Below are positions 24,563 to 33,745 of a stretch of DNA of 43,567 nucleotides, one piece after another. The stretch's first letter is position 1, and every line of letters starts with the position of its first letter. The stretch lies in contig NZ_VKHP01000050.1 in the NCBI RefSeq assembly GCF_010811875.1, forward strand, positions 1 to 43,567, written 5' to 3'. The position numbers and the translations under genes are program-made. This stretch comes from Bradyrhizobium uaiense. GTDB taxonomy: Bacteria > Pseudomonadota > Alphaproteobacteria > Rhizobiales > Xanthobacteraceae. The notes under the pieces are model-generated. The model was not told where the DNA came from and did not search any database. It saw only the letters and a list, made by a program, of their open reading frames with translations.

Positions 24563-26281
24563 TCAACTGGATGCGGCCGGCCGGAGCTGTGCGTTATCCC
24601 GTCGGTGCGGGCCGCGAGGCCCATAGTCGAGCTCGGCCCCCTTGTTGCTACTGGCGATGACCATGGCGGGAGCGTCTTGGGAGTCCATGATCGATTCGAC
24701 GAAGATCATCGTATCGTTCGGTGCGCTGAGCGCTTTCTGCAGGTCTCCGCTGGTCTTGACCACGAACGATCGCGCGGTGGTGTCGGGACGGAACACCTTT
24801 GGCAGGTCGGCATAGCTCCAGTTGGCGACGTCGTTGTAGGTCTCGGTCCTGCCAAGGTAGCCGCGCTCGATCGTGTATCCGCCGTTGTTGATCAGGAAGA
24901 TCACCGGCTTGTGGTCATGTCGAAGGATGGTCGACAACTCCTGCGCTGTGACCTGAAACGAGCCGTCACCAAGGAAGAGCAGGTGGCGACGGTGCGGTGC
25001 TGCGGTCAGTGCGCCAAGCAAGGCCCCAACCGAATAACCGATCGACCCCCAGTTGATTGACCCGATGAAGGTGCAATTCTGCGGAAGCTTCAGGCCGAGG
25101 AGAACGAATGACGTGCCATTGTCGACGTACAGAACGTCCCCAGGCTGGAGATAGTTCTGGATGGCCTGCCAATAGGCAGCCTGCTTCAGCTTGGCGGACC
25201 CGCCGTCGACTTCCGTGCCTGCTACCGCTGCGGCCACACGACGTCGAGCGCGGCTCACGACGGGCGAGACGGCGTCGATGACGGCGCGGAGGACTTCCTT
25301 GAGCGTCACCGCCTGATAGTTATCATTGCCCACGTCCACAGAGTGGCCGCGCACGTGAATGGTGTCAGCAGGCAGCGAGGCCGAGAAGTCGCCGGTAGTC
25401 ACCTCGATCGGGCGGTAGCCGATCGAGAGCAGGCAGTCGCTGCTCTCGATCGTCTCGCGCACCTGCGGCTCGCTTGCCTTGCCGCCGTAGATGCCGATGT
25501 ACTGGGGGAAGGTCTCGTCGATCACAGCTTTTGCGGCGTTGACCACAGCCAGCGGAGCCTGGATCCTCTCGGCAAGTTCCATGAGCTCGGGCGCTACGCC
25601 GAACCGGTCCGCGTCAGCATCGACAAGGATCGCCGGTGACGTGGCGGCGGATAACCGCTTCGCGATAGCGGCGATGCACGAATGCAACCGTTCCGGATCG
25701 CTCGGTGGTTCGGCAAGCACGAGCGGACCTGCCGGAACCTCGATATCGAGATAGGCGATGTCGGATGGCAGCTCCATGTAGACCGGAAGCTTTTCCCTCC
25801 ACGCAGTGAGGATCAGCCGATCGATCTCAGTGGCCGCGTTGCGCGGGGTGAGCCTCGTCTGCGCGACAGTCACGGGCGCGTACGCATCAAGAAAGTGATC
25901 AAAAGTCCCGTCGGCCATTGTGTGGTGCATTCCCAGGCCCCGGTCGATAGACCTGAGCGGGATCGATCCGCTGATGCAGATGACCGGCACGTGCTCGCTG
26001 TATGAGCCGCCGACGCCGTTGATCGCGCTCAGAGCGCCGACGCCGTTCGTGACCAACAGCGCGCCTAGGCCGCTCAGCCGTGCATAGCCATCCGCCGCAT
26101 AGGACGCGGTCAGTTCACCGGTCGTGCCGATCCATTTCAGCGTGCCAGTATCATAGAGTTGCTGCAACAGCGTCAGATTGTAGTCGCCGGGAACGCCGAA
26201 CAGGTGTTGGATGCCGGCCTCCTCGAGGCGGCGAAGCAGGAAGTCACCGATGCTCATTCGTCGGGTGGCGTTGCTCGACAT
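24563..26281 (-). CDS. ThDP-dependent 2-oxo acid decarboxylase (indolepyruvate/pyruvate decarboxylase type)
   Basis: 572 residues, full length for the family. Catalytic residues line up: Asp33 in FGVPGDYNL, Glu56 in IGTTGELTASYAADGYAR, the His119-His120 pair in LGMHHTMADG, the ThDP motif GDGSFQVTAQEL...LINNGGY, and the Glu in YTIERGY. It decarboxylates a 2-oxo acid to the aldehyde; aromatic substrates such as indolepyruvate or phenylpyruvate are plausible but not proven. The glutamate loop reads TTGELTAS where most relatives read NCNELNAG, a visible departure near the cofactor. The ATG at 26281 has AAGGAG upstream. The last 20 residues overlap no domain. Confidence 0.92.
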   Translation of the reverse strand: MSSNATRRMSIGDFLLRRLEEAGIQHLFGVPGDYNLTLLQQLYDTGTLKWIGTTGELTASYAADGYARLSGLGALLVTNGVGALSAINGVGGSYSEHVPVICISGSIPLRSIDRGLGMHHTMADGTFDHFLDAYAPVTVAQTRLTPRNAATEIDRLILTAWREKLPVYMELPSDIAYLDIEVPAGPLVLAEPPSDPERLHSCIAAIAKRLSAATSPAILVDADADRFGVAPELMELAERIQAPLAVVNAAKAVIDETFPQYIGIYGGKASEPQVRETIESSDCLLSIGYRPIEVTTGDFSASLPADTIHVRGHSVDVGNDNYQAVTLKEVLRAVIDAVSPVVSRARRRVAAAVAGTEVDGGSAKLKQAAYWQAIQNYLQPGDVLYVDNGTSFVLLGLKLPQNCTFIGSINWGSIGYSVGALLGALTAAPHRRHLLFLGDGSFQVTAQELSTILRHDHKPVIFLINNGGYTIERGYLGRTETYNDVANWSYADLPKVFRPDTTARSFVVKTSGDLQKALSAPNDTMIFVESIMDSQDAPAMVIASSNKGAELDYGPRGPHRRDNAQLRPAASS

Positions 26282-26347
26282 GGCTTTGTCTCCTTGGATT
26301 CGTTGGTGTCGATGGAAACCTGAGCGAAGCTCCTGGGCGTCGTTTCG

Positions 26348-27145
26348 TCAGGCAAGTTGTCCCGCGGCTTCGAGGATCAACTGCGTGATTTCCTCTGGCT
26401 GCGAAATCAGTGAAAGGTGGCTCGCCTTCACCTCGATGGTTTTGGCGCCCATCCGCCTGGCCATGAAGCGTTGGAGGTCCGGATTGATAGTGCGGTCCTC
26501 CGTCGAGACGGCGTAATAGCTCGGCTTCGATAGCCAGGCCGCATTCGTGGTCTTACCTGTGAGCAGCGCCTTCAGAAACGGCGGCTGGACCGCGTAGAGC
26601 ACTTTGGCCTTTGCTTCCGGCAGGTCGCTCGCAAAGTCGCGCAGGAACGCCTCCTCAGAGAGCCGACCCTCATCCCCGTCGAACAAGATGCCGGCCGTCG
26701 CACGCGGAGTCGGATAGGTCTTGGCCAAGGCCGCGTAATCTTCTCCGGCGTCCGGCGCGCGCGCCGCTACATAGACAAGCGCGGACACGTTCGGATGCGC
26801 GCCCGCCTCCGTGACGATCATTCCCGAGAAGGAGTGGCCAACCAGAACTGTAGGGCCGTCCTGCCTTGCCAGCACGCGCTCCGCTGAAGCGACCGCTTCC
26901 GACAGCGTCGTCAGCGGGTTCTGCACAGAGGTCGCGTTGAGGCCCGCAGCCTGCAACCGCGCGATCACATCGGTCCAGCACGACCCGTCGGCGAACAGAC
27001 CGTGCACCAGCACGACGTTGCGAGCTTTCGGCGGAAAGCCGTTTGCGGCCATGCCGCGGGTAGAGATCATCGAGGCCGCTGCGCTGAGCAGGAGCGCAGT
27101 TGAAAACGCACGCCTGTCGATCTTCTCCTCTTTAATGCTGGACAT
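26348..27145 (-). CDS. Exported alpha/beta hydrolase (EstC/AB hydrolase_7-like)
   Basis: 265 residues. The N-terminus (KIDRRAFSTALLLSAAASMI, ending GMAANG) looks like a Tat-type signal with a twin Arg, so it probably acts in the periplasm. Fold motifs: NVVLVHGLFADGSCW, nucleophile Ser in VLVGHSFSGMIV, Asp in VSTEDRTIN and His in VKASHLSLISQP. It may hydrolyse an ester or lactone, or be a haloalkane-like enzyme; the family is broad. It lies between the membrane fusion protein gene (44-base gap) and the decarboxylase gene (66-base gap). Confidence 0.9.
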   Translation of the reverse strand: MSSIKEEKIDRRAFSTALLLSAAASMISTRGMAANGFPPKARNVVLVHGLFADGSCWTDVIARLQAAGLNATSVQNPLTTLSEAVASAERVLARQDGPTVLVGHSFSGMIVTEAGAHPNVSALVYVAARAPDAGEDYAALAKTYPTPRATAGILFDGDEGRLSEEAFLRDFASDLPEAKAKVLYAVQPPFLKALLTGKTTNAAWLSKPSYYAVSTEDRTINPDLQRFMARRMGAKTIEVKASHLSLISQPEEITQLILEAAGQLA

Positions 27146-27189
27146 CGTTTTCTCTCCTCAGATCGGTTGATGTCGATGGAAATGGAGCT

Positions 27190-28365
27190 TCATGACGGGT
27201 TGGGAATGCAGCCTGGGCGCGGATCTCCACCAAACAGTCCGGCGAAGCTCCGCTCGACGTCTGCGCGCACCTTCTGAAACAGCGTCTTGCTCTGGTCGTC
27301 CTTGCCGTCACGGATCGTGACAGTCGCGGTCAAGCCGGACACCAGCGGCACTCCGGGCGGCACCTTGTCGATCGCAATGCGGACCGGCACCCGCTGCGCC
27401 AAACGGACCCAGGTGTAAACCGGATCGACGTTGGGCAAGCCCTGCGTGGCGGCGGCCGCGTTGGACACGCTGACGCCACGCGTTAGCGTTGCAACGTGAC
27501 CTATGATCGGCGATGAATAGCCCATCAGCTTGGCCTCGGCGCGGTCACCCACGCACAGTCGGGCCAGCTTCGTTTCCTCGAAATAGCCGTCTATCCAAAA
27601 ACTGTCCGTGTCTATGATCGAGATATTGCTGGTGCCCTGTGCCGCGTAGTTTCCTACCCGGACCAAGAGATTGGTTACGTATCCGTTTACCGGACTGCGA
27701 ACCTCGGTGCGTCGTAGGTTAATCTCCGCCTGCGTGACTTGTTCTTGAGCTGAGTCAACGACGGCCTTCGCCTGAATTGCGTTCCCTTCATAGACTTGTC
27801 GGTCCTCAACGGTTTCCGCTAAATCGGACAAGCGCCGCCGTCGCTCGGCCTGCAATTCCTTCACGTCATGGTCTGCGATCTTTTGCTGTAGCGACGCCTT
27901 GTATGCGCGCAGCGCGACCTGGAAATCGAAGGGTTCGATGACATACAGGATATCGCCCTTGTGAACGAACTGATTGTCGACGACTCGCAGCTCCGTGATC
28001 TGACCGGAAATCTGCGGCGCCACGTTCGCAACCTGAACTCGCACGCTCCCATCGCGCGTCCATGGCGCGGCGTTGTACAGATCCCAGGTCACGAAGGCGC
28101 CTAGCACTGCAACAATCGCCGTGCCGGCTGTGGCCAGGTTACGCAAGAGACGCAGTATAGTTCGTGACGCGTCGCCGTTTCGGGCTGGCATAGACGTCGC
28201 TAAGGACGATGCTACGCTTTCATTACTTGCATCATCATCCTCCGAGATCCTCCGCGCGATGTGGTCAAACACGTTTGGTTCACGGGCCGATGCCGGCGAA
28301 GAGCGAGCGACGTTTGCCTGCGCCTCGTCTTGCTTCATAGTCTCATCACGAACAATCGCGTCCAT
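27190..28365 (-). CDS. HlyD/EmrA-type membrane fusion protein of an efflux pump
   Basis: 391 residues from the ATG at 28365 (GAGGAG six bases upstream). A 65-residue cytoplasmic lead is followed by one membrane span (AGTAIVAVLGAFVTWDL), then biotinyl-lipoyl half VAPQISGQITELRVVDNQFV, coiled-coil arms, and the second half VRSPVNGYVTNLLVRVGNYA. The arrangement and gene order match AaeA, the partner of the aromatic carboxylic acid exporter AaeB. The lead is longer than in typical AaeA proteins. It lies 11 bases after the DUF1656 gene. Confidence 0.92.
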   Translation of the reverse strand: MDAIVRDETMKQDEAQANVARSSPASAREPNVFDHIARRISEDDDASNESVASSLATSMPARNGDASRTILRLLRNLATAGTAIVAVLGAFVTWDLYNAAPWTRDGSVRVQVANVAPQISGQITELRVVDNQFVHKGDILYVIEPFDFQVALRAYKASLQQKIADHDVKELQAERRRRLSDLAETVEDRQVYEGNAIQAKAVVDSAQEQVTQAEINLRRTEVRSPVNGYVTNLLVRVGNYAAQGTSNISIIDTDSFWIDGYFEETKLARLCVGDRAEAKLMGYSSPIIGHVATLTRGVSVSNAAAATQGLPNVDPVYTWVRLAQRVPVRIAIDKVPPGVPLVSGLTATVTIRDGKDDQSKTLFQKVRADVERSFAGLFGGDPRPGCIPNPS

Positions 28366-28376
28366 GGTTCGCTCCT

Positions 28377-28580
28377 CTAGAACAACAGCATCAACAGGCA
28401 CAGGATCGTTACGGAGAGACTCAACTGTGCTATTGCGGGGTGACTGAACATTTTCGCGAAACCTGCGACCTGCAGGAGCGGCCGAAGCACGATGACGACG
28501 GCAAGGGCTGCCACCAGGTAGGTTACAAAGGGCGCGACCAGAACGCCTCCGATGACCAGCTCTGGAAAGGTGTGTGCCAT
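28377..28580 (-). CDS. DUF1656 small membrane protein (AaeX-like)
   Basis: 67 residues from the ATG at 28580: two hydrophobic segments and the family start HTFPELVIGGVLVAPFVTYL. It is the small third component found with FUSC/HlyD efflux pairs. Its start overlaps the stop of the FUSC gene by one base (TGATG). Confidence 0.9.
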   Translation of the reverse strand: MAHTFPELVIGGVLVAPFVTYLVAALAVVIVLRPLLQVAGFAKMFSHPAIAQLSLSVTILCLLMLLF

Positions 28581-30406
28581 CAGTGCGCCTCCCGAGAAGA
28601 ATCCAGTCCGCGGTCCTGGTCGATGGTGTCGCTTGTCAGGACGAGCCACGCCGCAGTTTCTGCCTCGATCGAATCCTTGTGGGAGGCTTTCTCAAGCAGC
28701 ATACGGGCAACGGCGCGAAGCGTGGCTGTATCTCGCATGACGATCGCTTCGCGCGCTTGCTGCGCCAGCGGAGCGAATGGCCCATCGACGAGCTGCGTCA
28801 GGTTCGTGCTGCAAAGTCGGATCATTGCCGACCGATCGAAGCAGGAGAGCATGTCCGCGAGAGCGCGATCGTCCTGCGCTCCTTTGGCGGAAAGAAATTG
28901 CCCGATGCGCGTCGCATCGCGGAACGTTGCCCCCTCCGGAGTTTCGCCAGTCTTTTGGTCCGGCTCGTGCAGTTCGCCGCGAGCCTCCGCAAGCAACTGC
29001 ATCCTCTGTCTGTCGTCCGAGACGGGGGGAATGAGAATCTGCGCAGCCAGCAGGACCGCTGCAGCCGCGACAATGAAGAGGGACGTGAAAAGGAAGGCCT
29101 GCGGGTCGTAGCTCTGGGGATTGCTCGGCGCCAGGATGGTTGGAATCGCGATAAGATTGATGCGTCCAATTCCTGACCACACGGGACTTTGCGACGTGGT
29201 GAGAAGTGCTGCGACGATCGTAAACGGAGCCAGGCCGATCGCCAGAACGGAAAAGGCATCAGTCCCGTCGAGCACGATGAACTCGAGGATGCCGGCCAAC
29301 ACAACCGCGATCGGCGCGCCAACGAGGGCTATCGTGGTGAAACCGCGCGGATTGGGCGTTGTCACTCCCAATGCAGCAACCGCCGCGACAAGATACAACG
29401 AAGCGCTTGCTGCAGACCACCCAGCCCAGACGAGAAATGTCGATGCGAGTGCAAACCATAGAGTCGCGCGCACAGCAGTTTCGGCCGCAGTTCGATAAGA
29501 GCGATACAACGGGGCGCGCTGCAATCGTGATGGCAAGCTGTTTGAGCTCAGAGCCGACAGATCCTGGCAGACTGCGTGGTCCCGCCGCAGCAACTCTCGC
29601 ATTTTCCAAGCGGAAGCGTCGGTCGCGATATCGGAGGAACCGGCATTCAAGGCCCGCGCCGCCTGCAATTCAGCGATCAGTCCGACGGCTACGCTCCGGG
29701 CAGCGGCGCTTCCGACGGAACCGCTGCTCGACTCGAATGCGACGCTTGCTAAGTCAGGACGAAGTCCAACGATGTCCCGCACCAGGACCACGAATGCCGC
29801 CGAATCGCTTCTTTCGCCATTTAAGGCAGCGCTTGCGTATTCACGAACGCGACGATGAATTGCCGCCAGCTGCGTCGCGAGTTGCGAATGACGGTCGGGA
29901 GCAGACGTCAACGCGTTTACAACCGCTATTGACATTATGCCGACCGCGATCGCGGCGCCGCGCTCCACGCTGGCGTCAAACACGCTCTGCGGACTGTCGA
30001 TCTGCTGTATCGCGATATTTGCAACGGAGTAGCCGGTCAGCACCGCCGCATAGGCGCGATAGCCATCCAAGAGCTTTGCCGCAAAGACGCAAAGTCCAAG
30101 CCACACCGCCGACGCTGCCAGCATCAGATCTCTGGCCTGCGAGAAAAGCCCAGTGATTACGATTGCGGCTGTCACCCCCACAACGGTGCCGGTCAACCGA
30201 AAGGCCGCCTTGTCGAGTGCCTGACCGCGGGTCGGCTCTGCCAGAATTGCGACGGTCACCGCCGCCGTAAACGGCTCTTCGAGTTGCAGCCAAAAGCTTA
30301 CAAATAACGCCAGGATGGTGGCCAGCCAAACGCGGACGGCGAACGTCAAGGAGTCGGGCGGAATCTTTGCCATACTGAACGGCTGCTGTGCTGCTGTCGC
30401 GATCAA
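28580..30406 (-). CDS. FUSC-family inner-membrane exporter (AaeB-like)
   Basis: 608 residues with two clusters of about five membrane spans (near 20-165 and 340-475) separated and followed by soluble parts, the FUSC pattern. The start LTFAVRVWLATILALFVSFW and LEEPFTAAVTVAILAEPTRG is typical of AaeB-like exporters, which expel aromatic carboxylic acids together with HlyD partners. The TTG at 30406 is preceded by GAGGG at the right distance, whereas the ATG at 30373 has no site, so I keep the TTG. It is the first gene of the seven-gene unit; the regulator gene lies 397 bases upstream in the same direction. Confidence 0.9.
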   Translation of the reverse strand: MIATAAQQPFSMAKIPPDSLTFAVRVWLATILALFVSFWLQLEEPFTAAVTVAILAEPTRGQALDKAAFRLTGTVVGVTAAIVITGLFSQARDLMLAASAVWLGLCVFAAKLLDGYRAYAAVLTGYSVANIAIQQIDSPQSVFDASVERGAAIAVGIMSIAVVNALTSAPDRHSQLATQLAAIHRRVREYASAALNGERSDSAAFVVLVRDIVGLRPDLASVAFESSSGSVGSAAARSVAVGLIAELQAARALNAGSSDIATDASAWKMRELLRRDHAVCQDLSALSSNSLPSRLQRAPLYRSYRTAAETAVRATLWFALASTFLVWAGWSAASASLYLVAAVAALGVTTPNPRGFTTIALVGAPIAVVLAGILEFIVLDGTDAFSVLAIGLAPFTIVAALLTTSQSPVWSGIGRINLIAIPTILAPSNPQSYDPQAFLFTSLFIVAAAAVLLAAQILIPPVSDDRQRMQLLAEARGELHEPDQKTGETPEGATFRDATRIGQFLSAKGAQDDRALADMLSCFDRSAMIRLCSTNLTQLVDGPFAPLAQQAREAIVMRDTATLRAVARMLLEKASHKDSIEAETAAWLVLTSDTIDQDRGLDSSREAH

Positions 30407-30590
30407 GGTAAATCCCTCACCGATTTTTGCGCATGCTTCGCCATTTCGCGCTCAGTTCTCGCGCGTCGGAACATCGGTTGATGCGCGCATGAAGACTTTG
30501 CGCTGCCTCTCGCCGACCGCCTGAGGCGACATCGAACTTCGTCCGCGACAACGGACCTACGCTCATCCGTCGCGGATGGCTCGTTATGCG

Positions 30591-30610
30591 TTGTATAATG
30601 TTGTATGATG
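30591..30610. repeat. Tandem 10-base repeat
   Basis: TTGTATAATG followed directly by TTGTATGATG, with a partial third copy (TTATGGG). It is AT-rich in a GC-rich context, about 185 bases upstream of the exporter start. It could be a binding site or part of a promoter. Confidence 0.5.
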
Positions 30611-30632
30611 TTATGGGCGTTGCCAGACTTCT

Positions 30633-30655
30633 CACCTCGCCGAGGAAACGAGGTG
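30633..30655. repeat. Inverted repeat, possible terminator of the regulator gene
   Basis: Seven-base arms CACCTCG / CGAGGTG with a nine-base loop, about 150 bases after the regulator stop on the minus strand. No T tract follows, so a terminator role is doubtful. Confidence 0.3.
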
Positions 30656-30803
30656 CCACACTGTTTGCCACGAGGGGCACTGGCGCGGTGCCCATATGTG
30701 CCGAACATTTAACCGCAAGTTCAGGCTGCGATGCTTACCCCGCTCGAGGACAGAAGATGTGCGCGAGTCCTGATACCGTCGGAAGCGCCGGTAACCTCGA
30801 TAT

Positions 30804-33680
30804 CTATTGATCCCGGCCCAGCTCCCTTAGCAAACGCTCGGCCGTCCGGTGATCTGCGGTGTCTCGCCCTTCGGTGAATTGCTCCAAGATCGGCTGCAAC
30901 AGTTTTCGGCCGTCCCCCGGTCTGCCCCGATTGGCCAGCAGCCTGGCCAAGTCGATAGCAGTGCGCAACTCCCATGCGCGTGCGCCTTGGCGGCGGCTCA
31001 ATTCGAGTGATTGGCTGAAGCAAGCCTCTGCTTGGTCAACTCGGTGCTCTGAAGAAGCGAGAATGGCACATCCCTTGATCCGCAGCACTTCCGGCAACAG
31101 GTAGAGTTCTCCGTTCTCTTCGACGCGGCTCATCGTTTCGTCGATCAGGGCGATACCTTCGTCCACTCGTCCGATAGTGATGAGGCCTTGCGTGAGGGCA
31201 ATGTTGAACTCCACCTTACGCTGATGGAGGAACCTGTTAGAAGCCGTGTTGCGCGCATGGAGGTGCTTCAGACAGTCCTGAAGAGTTTGAACCCCGGCCG
31301 CGGGATTGCCGCTGTAGATGGCGAGCGTACCCTTATAGGCGCGTCCGACATGGAGATTCGGGCTCAGAGAATGGGATTCCGCGTATGGGATCAACCAGTT
31401 CACGTGCTCCGCGGCGCTTTGGTAGTCGCCAGCCCAAATGAGTATGCCCGGGACCCAACTCAAAGTGACCGCAAGCGTTACGGGATTGCTACTCAGCTTG
31501 GCATCGTCGAGAGTCTGACGCGCGCGTTCGACCGCCTGCGCCGGGAAACCCTGCGCCCACAGTGTCCGCATCAGCACAACACTAGTTTGTATGCGTTCAT
31601 CGATCCCGAGATATGTCCGACGGGTACTCGACCAATACTGTAACGCGGCTTCAAGCTCCGCGCGGGCGCCGGTATAATCACCAACAAAGTGAAGTGCCCT
31701 CCCCAGAGCCGATTGAGCAAGGGCAGCAGCGTCCGGTTCTTCGGTGGTTCGGGCAACGGCGCCGGCGCGTTTTGCGTACTCCAGCGCGATCTTGAACTCC
31801 GCCTGACGAACACAGAACAGCGACAGTGTCCACAGCATCATGACTTGACTCAGGACATCGCCACGTGCTTCAGCGATCATCAGGCTTCTGTTCAAGGCCG
31901 CAAGCGCTGCTTCACTAGGTCCATGAATGTGCAGCGATGCGACTCCCAGGCATGCCTGCAATTGCATCTCTTCGGCCCCGTCGCTGGTCGCATCATCGAG
32001 CGCCGCGATTGCCCGTTCCGACCACAGACAACATTCACGCAACAGCGACATTGTCAGGAAAACGGGTGCAGCAGCCGCTGCAAGCTTGATCCCGAGTTGC
32101 ACATCGCCGCCTTCGCCAAAACACCATTCCAGCGCATGACGGGCATTGTTCAGCGCCGAAAAATGGGGGGATCGCTCCGATCCGGTGGATAACGTCGGCC
32201 AGTTGCTGCCGGATTGATCGAGCCATCGCCGGTAGTACGTCGCGTGGCGCGCTGCCAGCCCGGCCGCTTCGGCATTGTCAGTCGCAATGTTGAGAACGTA
32301 GGCTCGAGTCGTATCCAGAAGGCGATAGCGCATCAGGGCGCCGATGGGACGCGTTGCAACCATCGATTTGGCAACCAGATTGTCCAAGGCGCTCAGGACC
32401 TGCGATTGATCGATGGCGGTGTCGGTGATGACCTCCAAAGCAGCGTCGAGCGTAAAATTTCCGACGAACACGGCGAGCCGACGCAGCACGGCGCGTTCGA
32501 GTTCGGAGAGGAGCTGATAGCTCCAGTCGAGCGCCGCTTGCAGCGTCCTTTGGCGGGGCGTCGCGCTGCGATGGCTAAGCAACACAAAGGCAAGATGCTG
32601 ATCGAGAAGATTCTCGGTCTGATATAGACCGTAGGCCTCAACACGCCTGGCGGCGAGTTCAATTGCCAGCGCCACGCCATCGAGTTTGCGGCAGATGCGC
32701 ACGATCGCCGCGACTTCCGCATCGCCGAGGTCCATGCGAGCATCACTCGCGGCCGCACGTTGAATGAACAGGCGCGGCGCCGGAAATGTCTGGGCAGCCG
32801 CGCTCAGCACCTCTGCACCTTCTGGCGGGCAAGTGAGCGTATCTAATCGATAGACATGCTCGCCTTCGACCTGAAGAATTTCACGACTCGTCGCCAAAAT
32901 ATGAACGTCAGGTGCCTCCACGTAAATCTTCGATGTCAGCGCTGCAACGGCATCGATGAGATGCTCGCAAGTGTCGAGAATGAGCAGCATCCGCTTGCCG
33001 CGCAGAAAAGCGATCAAGGTCGGTGTCGCGTCCTCCGACTGAACCGACAATCCCAGCAACGCAGCGATCGCAGTAGCGACCAGGCCAGGATCGCTCAGCA
33101 CGCTCAGGTCGACGACGAGAACTTCGCCTTTGAACGCCTCGATCAAGTGATGGCCGACGGCTATCGCCACGGTGGTCTTGCCGACGCCGCCGGCGCCGAC
33201 GATGCTGACAAAGCGGGCAGCGATCAGATGCTTCGATATGAGCAGAACGTCCTCATCGCGTCCGACCATCAGTGCCAAACGGCCGGGCAAGTTGGCATAC
33301 GAAAAATCCGTCGCAACAGGTGCCGCCGCTTCGACTTCTTCACGCGAGCGCGTAACCGGCGCGACGAAACAATAGCCACGTCCTGCCAATGTTGTGATGT
33401 ACCGGGCACCATCTTTTCCGTCGCCGAGCGCCTTGCGCAGGTTCGCAAGGTGAAAGCGCAGGCTGTATTCCTCGACCGTGACACCGGGCCAGACGAGAGA
33501 CAAAAGCTCTTTCTTGGTGATGACTTCGTTGGGCCTAAGGACCAGGGCAATCAGGATATCGAGAGCGCGTGCGCCCAACTCCACGGGCGTGCCTGCTCTG
33601 GTGAGCAGCCGTTCGCTCGGGGCCAGGCGAAAGGGCCCGAACGAAAGGACGTCCTTGCTTGGCGCCATCGGGGTAACCAT
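30804..33680 (-). CDS. Winged-helix regulator with STAND-type ATPase and TPR region
   Basis: 958 residues. Residues 10-108 form an OmpR/CadC-type winged helix (LSFGPFRLAPSERLLTRAG, VWPGVTVEEYSLRFHLANLR and ITTLAGRGYCFVAP). An NB-ARC-like ATPase follows, with Walker A GAGGVGKTT (162-170) and Walker B MLLILDTCEH (231-240), then LATSREIL and LDGVALAIELAARRV. From about 480 on there are TPR-like helical repeats. This is an AfsR/MalT-like signal-integration layout in a winged-helix setting: ligand or partner binding to the repeats, ATP-controlled assembly, DNA binding. The ATG at 33680 has GAGG upstream. It probably controls the exporter/decarboxylase operon that follows it; that is inferred from position. 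Confidence 0.92.
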   Translation of the reverse strand: MVTPMAPSKDVLSFGPFRLAPSERLLTRAGTPVELGARALDILIALVLRPNEVITKKELLSLVWPGVTVEEYSLRFHLANLRKALGDGKDGARYITTLAGRGYCFVAPVTRSREEVEAAAPVATDFSYANLPGRLALMVGRDEDVLLISKHLIAARFVSIVGAGGVGKTTVAIAVGHHLIEAFKGEVLVVDLSVLSDPGLVATAIAALLGLSVQSEDATPTLIAFLRGKRMLLILDTCEHLIDAVAALTSKIYVEAPDVHILATSREILQVEGEHVYRLDTLTCPPEGAEVLSAAAQTFPAPRLFIQRAAASDARMDLGDAEVAAIVRICRKLDGVALAIELAARRVEAYGLYQTENLLDQHLAFVLLSHRSATPRQRTLQAALDWSYQLLSELERAVLRRLAVFVGNFTLDAALEVITDTAIDQSQVLSALDNLVAKSMVATRPIGALMRYRLLDTTRAYVLNIATDNAEAAGLAARHATYYRRWLDQSGSNWPTLSTGSERSPHFSALNNARHALEWCFGEGGDVQLGIKLAAAAAPVFLTMSLLRECCLWSERAIAALDDATSDGAEEMQLQACLGVASLHIHGPSEAALAALNRSLMIAEARGDVLSQVMMLWTLSLFCVRQAEFKIALEYAKRAGAVARTTEEPDAAALAQSALGRALHFVGDYTGARAELEAALQYWSSTRRTYLGIDERIQTSVVLMRTLWAQGFPAQAVERARQTLDDAKLSSNPVTLAVTLSWVPGILIWAGDYQSAAEHVNWLIPYAESHSLSPNLHVGRAYKGTLAIYSGNPAAGVQTLQDCLKHLHARNTASNRFLHQRKVEFNIALTQGLITIGRVDEGIALIDETMSRVEENGELYLLPEVLRIKGCAILASSEHRVDQAEACFSQSLELSRRQGARAWELRTAIDLARLLANRGRPGDGRKLLQPILEQFTEGRDTADHRTAERLLRELGRDQ

Positions 33681-33745
33681 TCACTGCCTCGCGAGGCGGC
33701 TCTAAGGGCTTGATTTTACGGCAATAAGGTTCTCAAGTCACTTGC

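Larger units (their letters stand above)
30407..30803. other. Intergenic region before the exporter operon
   Basis: 397 bases with no gene. It holds two tandem 10-mers (30591-30610) and a hairpin (30633-30655). The promoter of the leftward operon must lie here, but I cannot place it reliably. Confidence 0.5.
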
